A DNA stretch of 64,000 nt from Streptomyces sp. NK15101. GTDB taxonomy: Bacteria; Actinomycetota; Actinomycetes; Streptomycetales; Streptomycetaceae. The DNA is taken from contig NZ_JAINVG010000022.1 of NCBI RefSeq assembly GCF_020400725.1, positions 1-64,000 on the forward strand, given 5' to 3'. The notes below the pieces were generated by a model. That model saw only the letters and a list, made by a program, of their open reading frames with translations. It had not been told where the DNA came from and searched no databases. Within the stretch, counting starts at the first letter, position 1; every line of letters starts with the position of its first letter. The position numbers and the translations under genes are program-made. Of this stretch, positions 53,906 to 62,190 are shown piece by piece.

Positions 53906-54823
53906 TCATCGTACGCAGCCGGCGTCCACGTCGATGACCTCCTTGACCAGTGCCTCCAGGACGTCCAGGTCCCGGGCCGTGCGGCCCGGTTCCCGCCGGT
54001 CGCCCGGGTAGGTGGGGTCGAGGACGACGGCCCGGGCGCCCAGGTCCTGGAGGAGTCCGAGGTCGTCGGCGATCTGCGCCCGGGTGCCCTCGCCGAGCAG
54101 CCGGCCCGGGCCGAGCGGACAGGACGTGACCCGCAGCTTGATCCGGGGACAGAGGCCGGGCACCGGCAGTTCCTGCTCCTCGGCGACCTGGCGGAGCGTG
54201 GGCAGTCCCACGCCGAGGAGCCAGTCGCCGGAGACGGAGGTGGGGTGCCAGGCGTCGCCGAGTCGGACGGCCCGGCGCAGCGCTCCGTAGCTGTGGCCGC
54301 CGACCCAGACGGGCGGGCCGGGTCGCTGCACGGGCAGCGGCCCGGTGTGGACCTCGCGGAAGGAGACGTGGGCGCCGTCGAAGGAGGCGACCTCGTCGGC
54401 CCAGCAGGCCTTGATCGCGGCGAGGTACTCGTCGCTGATGGCGCCGCGCCTGCGGTACGGGACGTCGAGGACCGCGAACTCCCGCGCGGCCCAGCCGGCC
54501 GCCGCGCCGAACACCAGCCGGCCGTTGCTGAACCGGTCGATGTTGGCGGCGACGCGGGCGGTGTGCACGGGATGCCGGTACGGGAGGATCGTCACCGTCG
54601 TGCCGAGTCCCACGGTCCTGGTGACGCCGGCGAGCCAGGCGAGGGTCGCGAAGGGGTCGTAGAACGGGGCGGGGAAGAGGTGCTGGACGTCCGGGGTGAG
54701 CGCCACGTGGTCGGAGACCATGGCGTAGTGGTAGCCCATCGCCTCGACCCGCAGCGCCCAGTCGGCGAGGGCGTCGGGGGTGGCTTCGGGGCCGTAGTTG
54801 GGCAGATTGACGCCGAATTTCAT
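53906..54823 (-). CDS. LLM-class (F420/FMN-dependent) oxidoreductase
   Basis: 305 aa luciferase-like TIM-barrel oxidoreductase. MKFGVNLPNYGPEATPDALA, GYHYAMVSDHVAL, VGLGTTVTILPYRHPVHTAR, FSNGRLVFGAAAGWAAREFA and PPVWVGGHSYGALRRAVRLG are the family landmarks; streptomycete members of this type usually use F420. The start overlaps the MFS gene stop by four bases, so the two are coupled. Reaction unknown; it may reduce or oxidise a pathway intermediate. Confidence 0.87.
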   Translation of the reverse strand: MKFGVNLPNYGPEATPDALADWALRVEAMGYHYAMVSDHVALTPDVQHLFPAPFYDPFATLAWLAGVTRTVGLGTTVTILPYRHPVHTARVAANIDRFSNGRLVFGAAAGWAAREFAVLDVPYRRRGAISDEYLAAIKACWADEVASFDGAHVSFREVHTGPLPVQRPGPPVWVGGHSYGALRRAVRLGDAWHPTSVSGDWLLGVGLPTLRQVAEEQELPVPGLCPRIKLRVTSCPLGPGRLLGEGTRAQIADDLGLLQDLGARAVVLDPTYPGDRREPGRTARDLDVLEALVKEVIDVDAGCVR

Positions 54824-56079
54824 GAGGCGTTCCTTTCGGGGGCCCCGTCCGCGGTCGCGTCCGCGGCTCCGGCCCCGTGGGCGTGGTCCGGGACGTGCGG
54901 TCCGGTCCCGTGGGCGTGGTCCTGGAGGAGTGGGCCGGTGACGCGCCGGGCCACCGCGAGGTGGAAGAGGACTCCCGCGAGCGCCGCCGCGGCGGCCAGG
55001 AACGGAAGCCGGCCGGCGTCGAGTCCGTGGGCGAGGGCGAGGCCGCCGAGCGCGGAGCCGACGGCGCCGCCGAGGTAGGTGGCGGAGCTGTTGAGGCCGA
55101 CGGCGGCGGCCCCGGAAGCCGTCCCGTCGAGCAGGCGGTGCTGCTGCGGGACGACGAAGGCCCAGCCGACCGCACCCCAGACGAGCAGGGGCAGCAGGAC
55201 GAGACCGGGCACGGCGCCGGTCCACGGCAGCAGCGCCAGGGCGGCGCCGAGGACGCCGAGGAGCACGACGGCGAGGCGGGCGGGCCGTCCCGCACGGTCG
55301 ACGAGGGTTCCGGCGAGGAGGCTGCCGCAGACCCCGCCGAGGCTCCAGACCCAGAGGTACGGCACCGCGCTGTCCGCGTCGGCGACGCGGCGCAGCACCG
55401 GTTCGAGGTAGGTGTAGAGCCCGAGGCTGGCCACGGTCTGGGTGAAGGTGACGGCGACGACCACGGCGACCCGGGGCCGGGCGAGGGCGCCGATCCGGGC
55501 CCGCAGCGAGGGCGCGGCGGCTCCCCGCACGGGCGGCAGCGCCGTCGCGGTGCCGAGCAGCGCGGCCAGGCCGAGGATGGTGATCAGCCACAGGGCGGCC
55601 CGCCAGCCGGAGCCGGCCGCGACGAGCAGCCCGAGCGGCACGCCGAGCACGGTGCCCGCGCTCATCCCGCCGAGGACCAGGCCGAGGGCGCGCCCGCGCC
55701 GCTCGGGCGGGACGAGCGCGACGGCCGCGGTGGCCGCCGCGGGGGTGAAGAGGCCGGCTCCGGCTCCGGCGAGGGCACGGCTGCCGAGGAGCGCGGCGTA
55801 CGAACCGGCGAGCGCCGTCCCGGTGTTGGCGAGGACGAAGACGACGAGTGCGAGGACGAGGACCGTGCGGGTGCCCCAGCGGGCGAGGACGGCCGAGAGG
55901 AGCGGCGCGGCCAGTGCGTAGCAGAGGGTGAAGGCGGTGACGGACTGGCCCGCCAGGGAGACGGAGACGTCCAGGTCGGCGCCCATGTCCGGGAGCAGTC
56001 CGGCCATCGCGTAGGCGTCGGTCCCCATGGCGAAGGAGCCGAGTGCGAGCAGGCCCACCGCGCGCGTGCCGCCCATCAC
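54820..56079 (-). CDS. MFS transporter (drug/sugar-efflux type)
   Basis: 419 aa, 12 helices. GLLALGSFAMGTDAYAMAGL start, SLAGQSVTAFTLCYALAAPL, the loop motif RWGTRTVLV and GALAGAGAGLFTPAAATAAV-type helix 4 match efflux members (AraJ/Cml-like). A His-rich tail (DHAHGTGPHVPDHAHG) is unusual. GTG 56079 or ATG 56076 are both possible; AGGGGG lies just upstream. Probable product exporter of the island, coupled to the luciferase-like gene. Confidence 0.88.
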   Translation of the reverse strand: MMGGTRAVGLLALGSFAMGTDAYAMAGLLPDMGADLDVSVSLAGQSVTAFTLCYALAAPLLSAVLARWGTRTVLVLALVVFVLANTGTALAGSYAALLGSRALAGAGAGLFTPAAATAAVALVPPERRGRALGLVLGGMSAGTVLGVPLGLLVAAGSGWRAALWLITILGLAALLGTATALPPVRGAAAPSLRARIGALARPRVAVVVAVTFTQTVASLGLYTYLEPVLRRVADADSAVPYLWVWSLGGVCGSLLAGTLVDRAGRPARLAVVLLGVLGAALALLPWTGAVPGLVLLPLLVWGAVGWAFVVPQQHRLLDGTASGAAAVGLNSSATYLGGAVGSALGGLALAHGLDAGRLPFLAAAAALAGVLFHLAVARRVTGPLLQDHAHGTGPHVPDHAHGAGAADATADGAPERNAS

Positions 56080-56272
56080 ACCCCCTTGTGGTCGTCGTAC
56101 GGAACGGTCCTCGGGACGCTACTGACCGGGCGTCCCTCCCGCAGCCCACGGCGCCGAAGAGGGTTCGGGGTTCCGCAGCCTCCGGCCGCCGCTCCTCTCG
56201 GATCGGCCGGTCACCGGCCTACGGTGGATCTCTCCAGGAACCCTGGCTCTGCTCTCCAGGAGGGAGTCCACC

Positions 56273-57907
56273 GTGCTCGACCTGTCCGTCATCAACGCGA
56301 TGTTCCCGCCCGATCTCCCGGAACCGGCCGACTGGGAGCGGCGGTTCGGGCCGCGCGCCCTGCCGGACGGCGCCGAGGTCACGCGCTTCGCCCCGAGCCC
56401 CACCGGACACCTGCACATCGGCGGCCTCTACACGGCGGCCGTGGCCCGGGCGCTCGCCCACCAGTCGGGCGGGGTGCACGTGCTGCGCGTCGAGGACACC
56501 GACCGGTCCCGGCAGGTGGCGGGCGCCGCCGAGGAGTTCTCCCGGCTGCTCGGCGCCTTCGGGCTCGCCCCGGACGAGGGGGGTGCCGCCGGGGACGGGG
56601 CGTGGGGGCCGTACCTCCAGTCGGAGCGCCGGGACGTCTACCTCAGCCATGTGCGGGAGCTCCTGCGCCGCGACCGCGCCTACCCCTGCTTCTGCGGCAA
56701 GGAGCTGCTGGCCCGGAGCGCGGAGGAGCAGCGCGCGGGCCGCTCGCCGCTGGGCTATTACGGGCGGTGGGCGCCGTGCCGGACGCTGGCGCCGGAGGAG
56801 GCGGCGCGGCGGCTCGCGGCCGGCGAGCCGTACGTGGTGCGGTTCCGCTGCCCGTACGAGTTCCCCGGCCGGGTCCGGTTCTCGGACCGCATCCGGGGCT
56901 CCGTCACCATGCAGGACAACGGCAACGACATCGTCCTCCTGAAGTCCTCCGAAGGGGAACTACCGCTTCCCACCTACCACTTCGCACACGTCGTGGACGA
57001 CCGTCTGATGCGGGTGACGCTGGTGGTGCGCGGCGAGGAGTGGCTCTCCTCGACCCCGGTCCACCTGCAGCTGCACACGGCGCTCGGCTTCGAGCCGCCC
57101 TCGTACGCGCACCTCGCCCCGCTCATGAAGGCGGAGGGGCCCTCGCGCCGCAAGCTCAGCAAGCGCAAGGACCCCGAGGCGTCGGTGGACTACTACCTGT
57201 CCGCCGGCTATCCGCCCGCCGCGGTCCAGCACTATCTGCGGGGTCTCGCCAACGTCCGGCTGATGGACGTGCCCACCGCCGAGGCCCTCGCCGCCGACGT
57301 CCGGCTCGACGGCATGCGCCCCTCGGGGCCGCTGCTCGACCTGCCCAGGCTGCACTCGCTGAGCCGCGAGTTCATCGCCTCGCTCACCCCCCGGGAGCTG
57401 TACGGGCAGCTGCTCGCCTGGGCGCGGGAGTACGACCCGGAGCTCGCCTCCGTGCTCGCCCGCCACGAGGACCTCGCCCTGGCCGCCGTGGCCACGGGCC
57501 GGCCGGAGGGTGCGCCCGCCCGCAAGGACCTGGAGCGCTGGTCGTGCTTCCGCGACCGGTACGGCTTCTTCTTCGCGGAGCTCTTCGGCCCGGTGCCGGC
57601 ACCCGGGGACGACCGCTACGGCGGCCTTCCCGAGGACCTGGTGCGGGAGATCGCCGCCGGGTTCGCCGCCGTCTCCCCCGGCGAGTGGTTCGCGAGGCTC
57701 GGGGAGATCGCCGGGCGCCACGGCTTCGCCCCGGACACCGCCTCCTGGCGCCGGGACCCGGACCGCTGGGCGGGGCCGCCGAGGACGGTCGCGAACGTGG
57801 TCCGGGTCGCGCTGACGGGCGCCACCCGCAGCCCGGACCTCCTCGCCGTGGCCCGCGCCCTGGGCCGGGACGAGGTGGTGCGCCGCCTCACCGCCGTGGC
57901 GGGGTGA
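56273..57907 (+). CDS. gltX: Glutamyl-tRNA synthetase, second-type copy
   Basis: 544 aa. Class I synthetase: APSPTGHLHIGGLYTAAVAR (HIGH motif, residues 46-50), DTDRSRQVAGAAEEFSRLLG, YPCFCGKELL (zinc-type Cys pair) and KLSKR at 294-298. The segment after KLSKR (KDPEASVDYYLSAGYPPAAV) resembles GltX of Firmicutes/Clostridia rather than the usual actinobacterial enzyme, from memory of those families. It is longer than ordinary ~490-aa bacterial GltX. GTG 56273 follows GGAGGGAG. It is divergent from the exporter and within 10 kb of hemA, whose substrate is Glu-tRNA, so it probably serves the island rather than translation. Confidence 0.88.
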   Translation: MLDLSVINAMFPPDLPEPADWERRFGPRALPDGAEVTRFAPSPTGHLHIGGLYTAAVARALAHQSGGVHVLRVEDTDRSRQVAGAAEEFSRLLGAFGLAPDEGGAAGDGAWGPYLQSERRDVYLSHVRELLRRDRAYPCFCGKELLARSAEEQRAGRSPLGYYGRWAPCRTLAPEEAARRLAAGEPYVVRFRCPYEFPGRVRFSDRIRGSVTMQDNGNDIVLLKSSEGELPLPTYHFAHVVDDRLMRVTLVVRGEEWLSSTPVHLQLHTALGFEPPSYAHLAPLMKAEGPSRRKLSKRKDPEASVDYYLSAGYPPAAVQHYLRGLANVRLMDVPTAEALAADVRLDGMRPSGPLLDLPRLHSLSREFIASLTPRELYGQLLAWAREYDPELASVLARHEDLALAAVATGRPEGAPARKDLERWSCFRDRYGFFFAELFGPVPAPGDDRYGGLPEDLVREIAAGFAAVSPGEWFARLGEIAGRHGFAPDTASWRRDPDRWAGPPRTVANVVRVALTGATRSPDLLAVARALGRDEVVRRLTAVAG

Positions 57908-58760
57908 GACGGCGGACGGCGGCTGCTCCGGCGCGGGCTCCGGGCCGGGGCGCGGACGCCCGGCGCGGCCGGCGGCCCGGGGAGGCCCTTGTCGCCGGAG
58001 CTCGCGGGCGCGTCCGCCCCGGCCGGGGTCGTGCTGAGGGGGCCGGGCTGCGGCGCGGTGCCGCTTCTCTGCCTCGGGCACGGGTCCGGTGCGCCGGAGC
58101 GGACGGTCGGGAGGGCGTGGGAGGGCCCGTCGACGACGGCGTGCGGCCGGTGGCCGTCCTTCTCGCGAACGAGCCGGCCCTCCGCCCGTTCGGGGCTCGG
58201 TCTGGGGCCGGCGGCGAAGGTGCGGGCGGAGCGCTCGGCGCCGCGGCGATGTCACGGGGGCATGGGGGATCCCTTCGGGGCGGAGGGGGTTGCCGGGCTC
58301 GGACGGGGACGCCAGGGACGGGCAGGGGACTGCCTTCAAGATCACCGAGCGTGTCGACGCTAACCGCCGGGACCCCCGCGGCCCGGCAGGACACACGGCG
58401 CGGCGCGCGCCGACAGGCCCGCTCACCACTTCGGCGGAGCGCACTGGGGCCGCGCTCGGGGCCGCGCTCGACGACGGCCCGGTGACCGGCCGGGCGCCGA
58501 CGCGGTCGCCCGGCTCGGCGACGGCTCCACGACGGCGCCCACGGGCACGACCGCGGCGCTGCCGCCGGACAGCGGCGTCCCCCTGTCGCGACGACGGTGA
58601 CGGGCGAGTCCGGCCTCGTCCGCTGGCGGGCTCTGCCGACGCCCCGCAGGCCCGCGCACCCGCACCGGCCTCCGGCACGGGCGCCCCGTCACGGGCCCGG
58701 TCCGGGTCTCCGCACCGCCGAGCCTGGCCAGAAACGGCGGCGAGCTGGCAGGATCGCTGC
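57908..58760. other. Gap with degenerate coding-like scraps
   Basis: About 850 bp without a supportable gene. Short stretches read like protein with high GC3 in different plus-strand frames: VDDGVRPVAVLLANEPALRP near 58130-58190 and ADAVARLGDGSTTAPTGTTA near 58497-58560. They are broken by frame changes and I could not assign a family. The region marks the right edge of the island. Confidence 0.4.
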
Positions 58761-59759
58761 ATGCTCCCCTCGCTCTCCCGTGCCGCCCGCCGCCGTGCCC
58801 TGGCGGTCTCGGCCGCGCTGCTCGCGCTGTGCGGGGTGCTGGTGTGGTGGCTCGTCCCCTTCGGCTCCCCCGCCCCGAGCGGCTCGGTCACCTTCAGCAC
58901 GGGTGTCCCCACCGGCGTCTACCAGAAGTACGGGGAGCTCCTCAGGAACGCCCTGGCGCAGGACCTGCCCGAGGTGTCGATAACCCTCAAGGACAGCGAG
59001 GGCTCCCAGCAGAACCTGGCCAGGGTCGCCACGGGCGAGGCCGACTTCACGGTCGCGACGGCCGACGCGGTGGCCCAGTACCAGCGCGAGCGCAGGCCCG
59101 GTTTCGAGCGGCTGCGCGGCTGCGCACGGCTCTACGACGACTACGTGCAGCTCGTCGTGCGCAAGGGCTCCTCGCTCCAGAAGGTCCAGGACCTGCGCGG
59201 GCTCCGGGTCGGGGTGGGCCAGGCCGGATCCGGCGTGCGCCTGATCGCCGACCGGGCCCTGGCCGCCGCGGGCCTGACCCCCGACCGGGACGTCCGGCCG
59301 GTCTCGGCGGGCATCGACACGATGCCGGGCCTCCTGGAGCGGGGCGAGCTCGACGCCTTCTTCTGGTCGGGCGGCCTGCCGACCGATGCGGTGCAGAAGC
59401 TGTCCGAGCGCTTCCCGGTCCGGCTGATCCCGCTGGACGCGCGGCTGGTAGAGCGGCTGCACGACGTCGGCGAGTCGACCCGGTACTACCGGTCGGCGGT
59501 GATCCCGGCGGACGCGTACGCGAAGGCGCAGGACGGGCTGGAGGTCGAGACCCTGGCGGTGGCGAACCTGCTGGTCACCACGGTGGACGCCGACGAGGAC
59601 CTGGTCGAGGGCTTCACGCGTACGGTGATCAGGAGCCGGGACGGGATCGGCCGCCAGGTCCACCCGGCCCAGCTGGTGGACCTGCGCACCGCCGTCTACA
59701 CCGAGCCCCTGACGCTCCACGACGGCGCCCGCCGCTACTACCGCTCGGTGAAGCCCTGA
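58761..59759 (+). CDS. TAXI-family extracytoplasmic solute-binding protein
   Basis: 332 aa. Signal anchor (RRALAVSAALLALCGVLVWW) followed by the TAXI domain: SVTFSTGVPTGVYQKYGELL, DSEGSQQNLARVATGEADFT, GLRVGVGQAGSGVRLIADRA and TMPGLLERGELDAFFWSGG. TAXI proteins usually feed TRAP transporters, but no TRAP permease is adjacent; here it is next to, and convergent with, a two-component system, so it may be a sensor partner for glutamate-like ligands. ATG 58761. Confidence 0.85.
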   Translation: MLPSLSRAARRRALAVSAALLALCGVLVWWLVPFGSPAPSGSVTFSTGVPTGVYQKYGELLRNALAQDLPEVSITLKDSEGSQQNLARVATGEADFTVATADAVAQYQRERRPGFERLRGCARLYDDYVQLVVRKGSSLQKVQDLRGLRVGVGQAGSGVRLIADRALAAAGLTPDRDVRPVSAGIDTMPGLLERGELDAFFWSGGLPTDAVQKLSERFPVRLIPLDARLVERLHDVGESTRYYRSAVIPADAYAKAQDGLEVETLAVANLLVTTVDADEDLVEGFTRTVIRSRDGIGRQVHPAQLVDLRTAVYTEPLTLHDGARRYYRSVKP

Positions 59760-59765
59760 CAGGGC

Positions 59766-61172
59766 CTAAAGCGTGTCCCCCTCCGCCGGCGCGCGCCGGG
59801 GGACGGTGACCGTCACCCGCAGGCCGTGCGGTTCGTTCGGGGCGAAGGTCACGCCTCCGCCGCCCGCCGCCAGCAGGACGCGCGCGATGGAGAGGCCGAG
59901 GCCCGAGCCCTTGACGTTCTGGTGCCGGCCCGAGCGCCAGAAGCGGTCGCCGACCCGGCCGAGCTCCTCCTCGGTGAGGCCCGGCCCCCGGTCGGCGACG
60001 ACCACGGCGACGGTCGACGGGTCGGGGACGACCGTGACCGTGACCTCCTCCCCGGCGGGGGTGAACTTCAGCGCGTTGTCGATCACCGCGTCGAGGGCGC
60101 TGGAGAGGGCCACCGGGTCCGCCCAGGCGGTGACCGCCCCGCACTCCCCGGTCAGCGTGACGCCCTTGTCCTCGGCGACCGGGCGCCAGGACGCGACCCG
60201 CTCGGCGGTGAGCGCGCCGACGTCGGTGAGCCGCAGTTCGGCCGCCGCGTGCTCGGCGAGCGCCAGGTCGAGGAGGTCGTCGAGGACCTGGGCGAGGCGC
60301 TTGCCCTCGGTCCGCACGGAGGCGATCTCCTCGTTGCCCTCGGGGAGCTCCAGGGCGAGCAGCTCGATCCGCAGGAGCAGCGCGGCCAGCGGGTTGCGCA
60401 GCTGGTGGGAGGCGTCGGCGACGAAGGCCCGCTGCTGTTCGAGCGCGTCCTCGACGTTGTCGGCCATCTCGTTGAACGAGCGGGCGAGGCGCCGCAGTTC
60501 GGGCGGCCCGCCGGTGGCGGCGACGCGGGAGTTCATCCGCCCGGTGGCGATGTCGTGGGTGACGGCGTCGAGGACGCGGACGGGTCGCAGCACCCAGCCG
60601 GTGAGCCGGAAGGCGGCGCCGACGGCGAGCAGCATCGCGGCGGCCTCGCCCGCGAAGATCAGCAGCCAGCCGCGCAGGATGCGGGAGCGGAGCTGTCCGG
60701 TGGGCGAGTCGGTGACGACGACGGCGACGACGTCACCGTCGCGGACGACGGGGGAGGCGATGGTGAGCCGGGCGTCCGGATGCCAGGGCCAGACCTGGGG
60801 CGGGTCATGGCTGCGGCGCCCGAGCAGCGCCTCGTTGAAGGCGCGCCTGCCCTCCCCTTCGTACGGGACGACCCAGTCCTCGGGGGCGGCGGCCATGGCG
60901 CGGTTGTCGCGGTAGAAGATCCCGGCGCGGATGCCGTACACGTCGTGGTAGCTGGCGAGTTCGCCGCCGAGGGTGGCGCGCCGCTCGTCGGTGCCGGCGC
61001 TGCTCTCGCCGACGAACTGGGCGAGGGCGGCGAAGCGCGCGGCGTCGTCGAGCCGGTCGACGACGACCCGCTGCTGCTCGGACGCGGCGAGGCTGGCGGC
61101 GAGCGGGAAGCCGAGGGCGAGCAGCACGCCGGCCATCAGCACGATGAGCAGCGGGAGGAGTCGGGTGCGCAC
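59766..61172 (-). CDS. Sensor histidine kinase, GluK-like
   Basis: 468 aa. N-terminal membrane segment (LLPLLIVLMAGVLLALGFPL), an extracytoplasmic domain of about 140 residues, second membrane segment (GWLLIFAGEAAAMLLAVGAA), HAMP (LRPVRVLDAVTHDIATGRMN), dimerisation box VADASHQLRNPLAALLLRIE with phospho-His, and HATPase (NALKFTPAGEEVTVTV, ADRGPGLTEEELGRVGDRFW). In S. coelicolor the GluR-GluK pair beside gluABCD senses glutamate, and this gene has the same neighbourhood. Transcribed after the regulator with a 21-bp gap. Confidence 0.9.
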   Translation of the reverse strand: MRTRLLPLLIVLMAGVLLALGFPLAASLAASEQQRVVVDRLDDAARFAALAQFVGESSAGTDERRATLGGELASYHDVYGIRAGIFYRDNRAMAAAPEDWVVPYEGEGRRAFNEALLGRRSHDPPQVWPWHPDARLTIASPVVRDGDVVAVVVTDSPTGQLRSRILRGWLLIFAGEAAAMLLAVGAAFRLTGWVLRPVRVLDAVTHDIATGRMNSRVAATGGPPELRRLARSFNEMADNVEDALEQQRAFVADASHQLRNPLAALLLRIELLALELPEGNEEIASVRTEGKRLAQVLDDLLDLALAEHAAAELRLTDVGALTAERVASWRPVAEDKGVTLTGECGAVTAWADPVALSSALDAVIDNALKFTPAGEEVTVTVVPDPSTVAVVVADRGPGLTEEELGRVGDRFWRSGRHQNVKGSGLGLSIARVLLAAGGGGVTFAPNEPHGLRVTVTVPRRAPAEGDTL

Positions 61173-61193
61173 GTCAGGGCCGTCCGGGGAGAG

Positions 61194-61907
61194 TTACGCG
61201 GCGGGGGCGACGAGGCGGTAGCCGACGCCCCGCACGGTCTCGATCAGGGAGGGCATCCGCAGCTTGGAGCGCAGGGAGGCGACGTGCACCTCCAGGGTGC
61301 GGCCGGTCCCCTCCCAACTGGTGCGCCAGACCTCGCTGATGATCTGCTCGCGGCGGAAGACGACGCCGGGCCGCTGGGCGAGGAGGGCGAGCAGGTCGAA
61401 CTCCTTGCGGGTGAGCGGGACGCTCTCGCCGTCGACGCTGACCCGGCGGGTGGGCAGCTCGATGGTGACGGGGCCGAGCCGCAGCACGGTCCCGTCGGCG
61501 GCGCCCGCGCTTCCGGCGGTCTCCTCGGCCCCGGTGCTGCGCCGGCTGACGGCGTGGATGCGGGCGAGGAGCTCGCCGGGGTCGTAGGGCTTGACGACGT
61601 AGTCGTCGGCGCCGAGGTTGAGCCCGTGGATGCGGGAGCGCACGTCACCGCGCGCGGTCACCATGATCACCGGGGTGGCGGTGAGCTTCCGGATGCGGCC
61701 GCAGACCTGGTAGCCGTCCTGGTCGGGCAGGCCGAGGTCGAGCAGGATCACCCCGTAGGAGGGCCGTTCGCCCTGGGCGGTGGGCAGGACGGCCTGGAGC
61801 GCCTCCTCGCCGTTGCGGGCGTGCGTGACCGTGAAGCCGTGCTTCGCGAGGATCGCGGAGAGTGCGGCGGCGACGTGGTCGTCGTCCTCGACGAGCAGCA
61901 GTCGCAT
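61194..61907 (-). CDS. OmpR-family response regulator, GluR-like
   Basis: 237 aa. Receiver MRLLLVEDDDHVAAALSAIL, phospho-Asp in GVILLDLGLPDQDGYQVCGR, switch Lys in DDYVVKPYDPGELLAR, and a winged-helix DNA-binding domain (LTRKEFDLLALLAQRPGVVF, VHVASLRSKLR, VRGVGYRLV). ATG 61907 is divergent from gluA with a 283-bp shared upstream region that contains an inverted repeat. Proposed regulator of the glutamate transporter. Confidence 0.92.
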   Translation of the reverse strand: MRLLLVEDDDHVAAALSAILAKHGFTVTHARNGEEALQAVLPTAQGERPSYGVILLDLGLPDQDGYQVCGRIRKLTATPVIMVTARGDVRSRIHGLNLGADDYVVKPYDPGELLARIHAVSRRSTGAEETAGSAGAADGTVLRLGPVTIELPTRRVSVDGESVPLTRKEFDLLALLAQRPGVVFRREQIISEVWRTSWEGTGRTLEVHVASLRSKLRMPSLIETVRGVGYRLVAPAA

Positions 61908-62121
61908 GCGTACCTCCTCCGTGATGGTTCCGTGGTGATGTGCCGATGGCGGCTCTCTGTGTACCAGGTGCTACCAGGGCATGAACACCGAACACGGGTG
62001 TCGTAGTCAAGTGTCCCCCTGTGACGTCGCCGTTTCCGTTATGGACCCGGTACGGCAGAGGCGTCGCCTTCACGCACTGTGTCCGTTCGCGGCCGTATCG
62101 TTATCCTCAATTTCCGCTCAG

Positions 62122-62142
62122 ATGTGATGACGCTCGTCACAT
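62122..62142. promoter_or_regulatory. Inverted repeat upstream of gluA
   Basis: Outer arms ATGTGA and TCACAT with inner TGACG-CT-CGTCA, about 50-70 bp upstream of the gluA start. Candidate operator for the GluR-like regulator or another factor. A TCTAGTGT sequence just after it could be part of the promoter. Confidence 0.45.
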
Positions 62143-62190
62143 CGGGTCTCTAGTGTCCTCCCCAACCGAGGAGGACGGAGCAAGAGGCCG

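Noticed and set aside
40085..57907. Idea that the island makes the C5N (aminohydroxycyclopentenone) unit
   Set aside because: That route uses a PLP aminolevulinate synthase, an aminolevulinate-CoA ligase and an amide synthetase; no aminolevulinate synthase is present and the CoA ligase here is of the ADP-forming type.
57989..58363. 124-codon plus-strand frame in the gap after gltX
   Set aside because: No family resemblance; coding bias is patchy and changes frame, so it was left as degenerate DNA.
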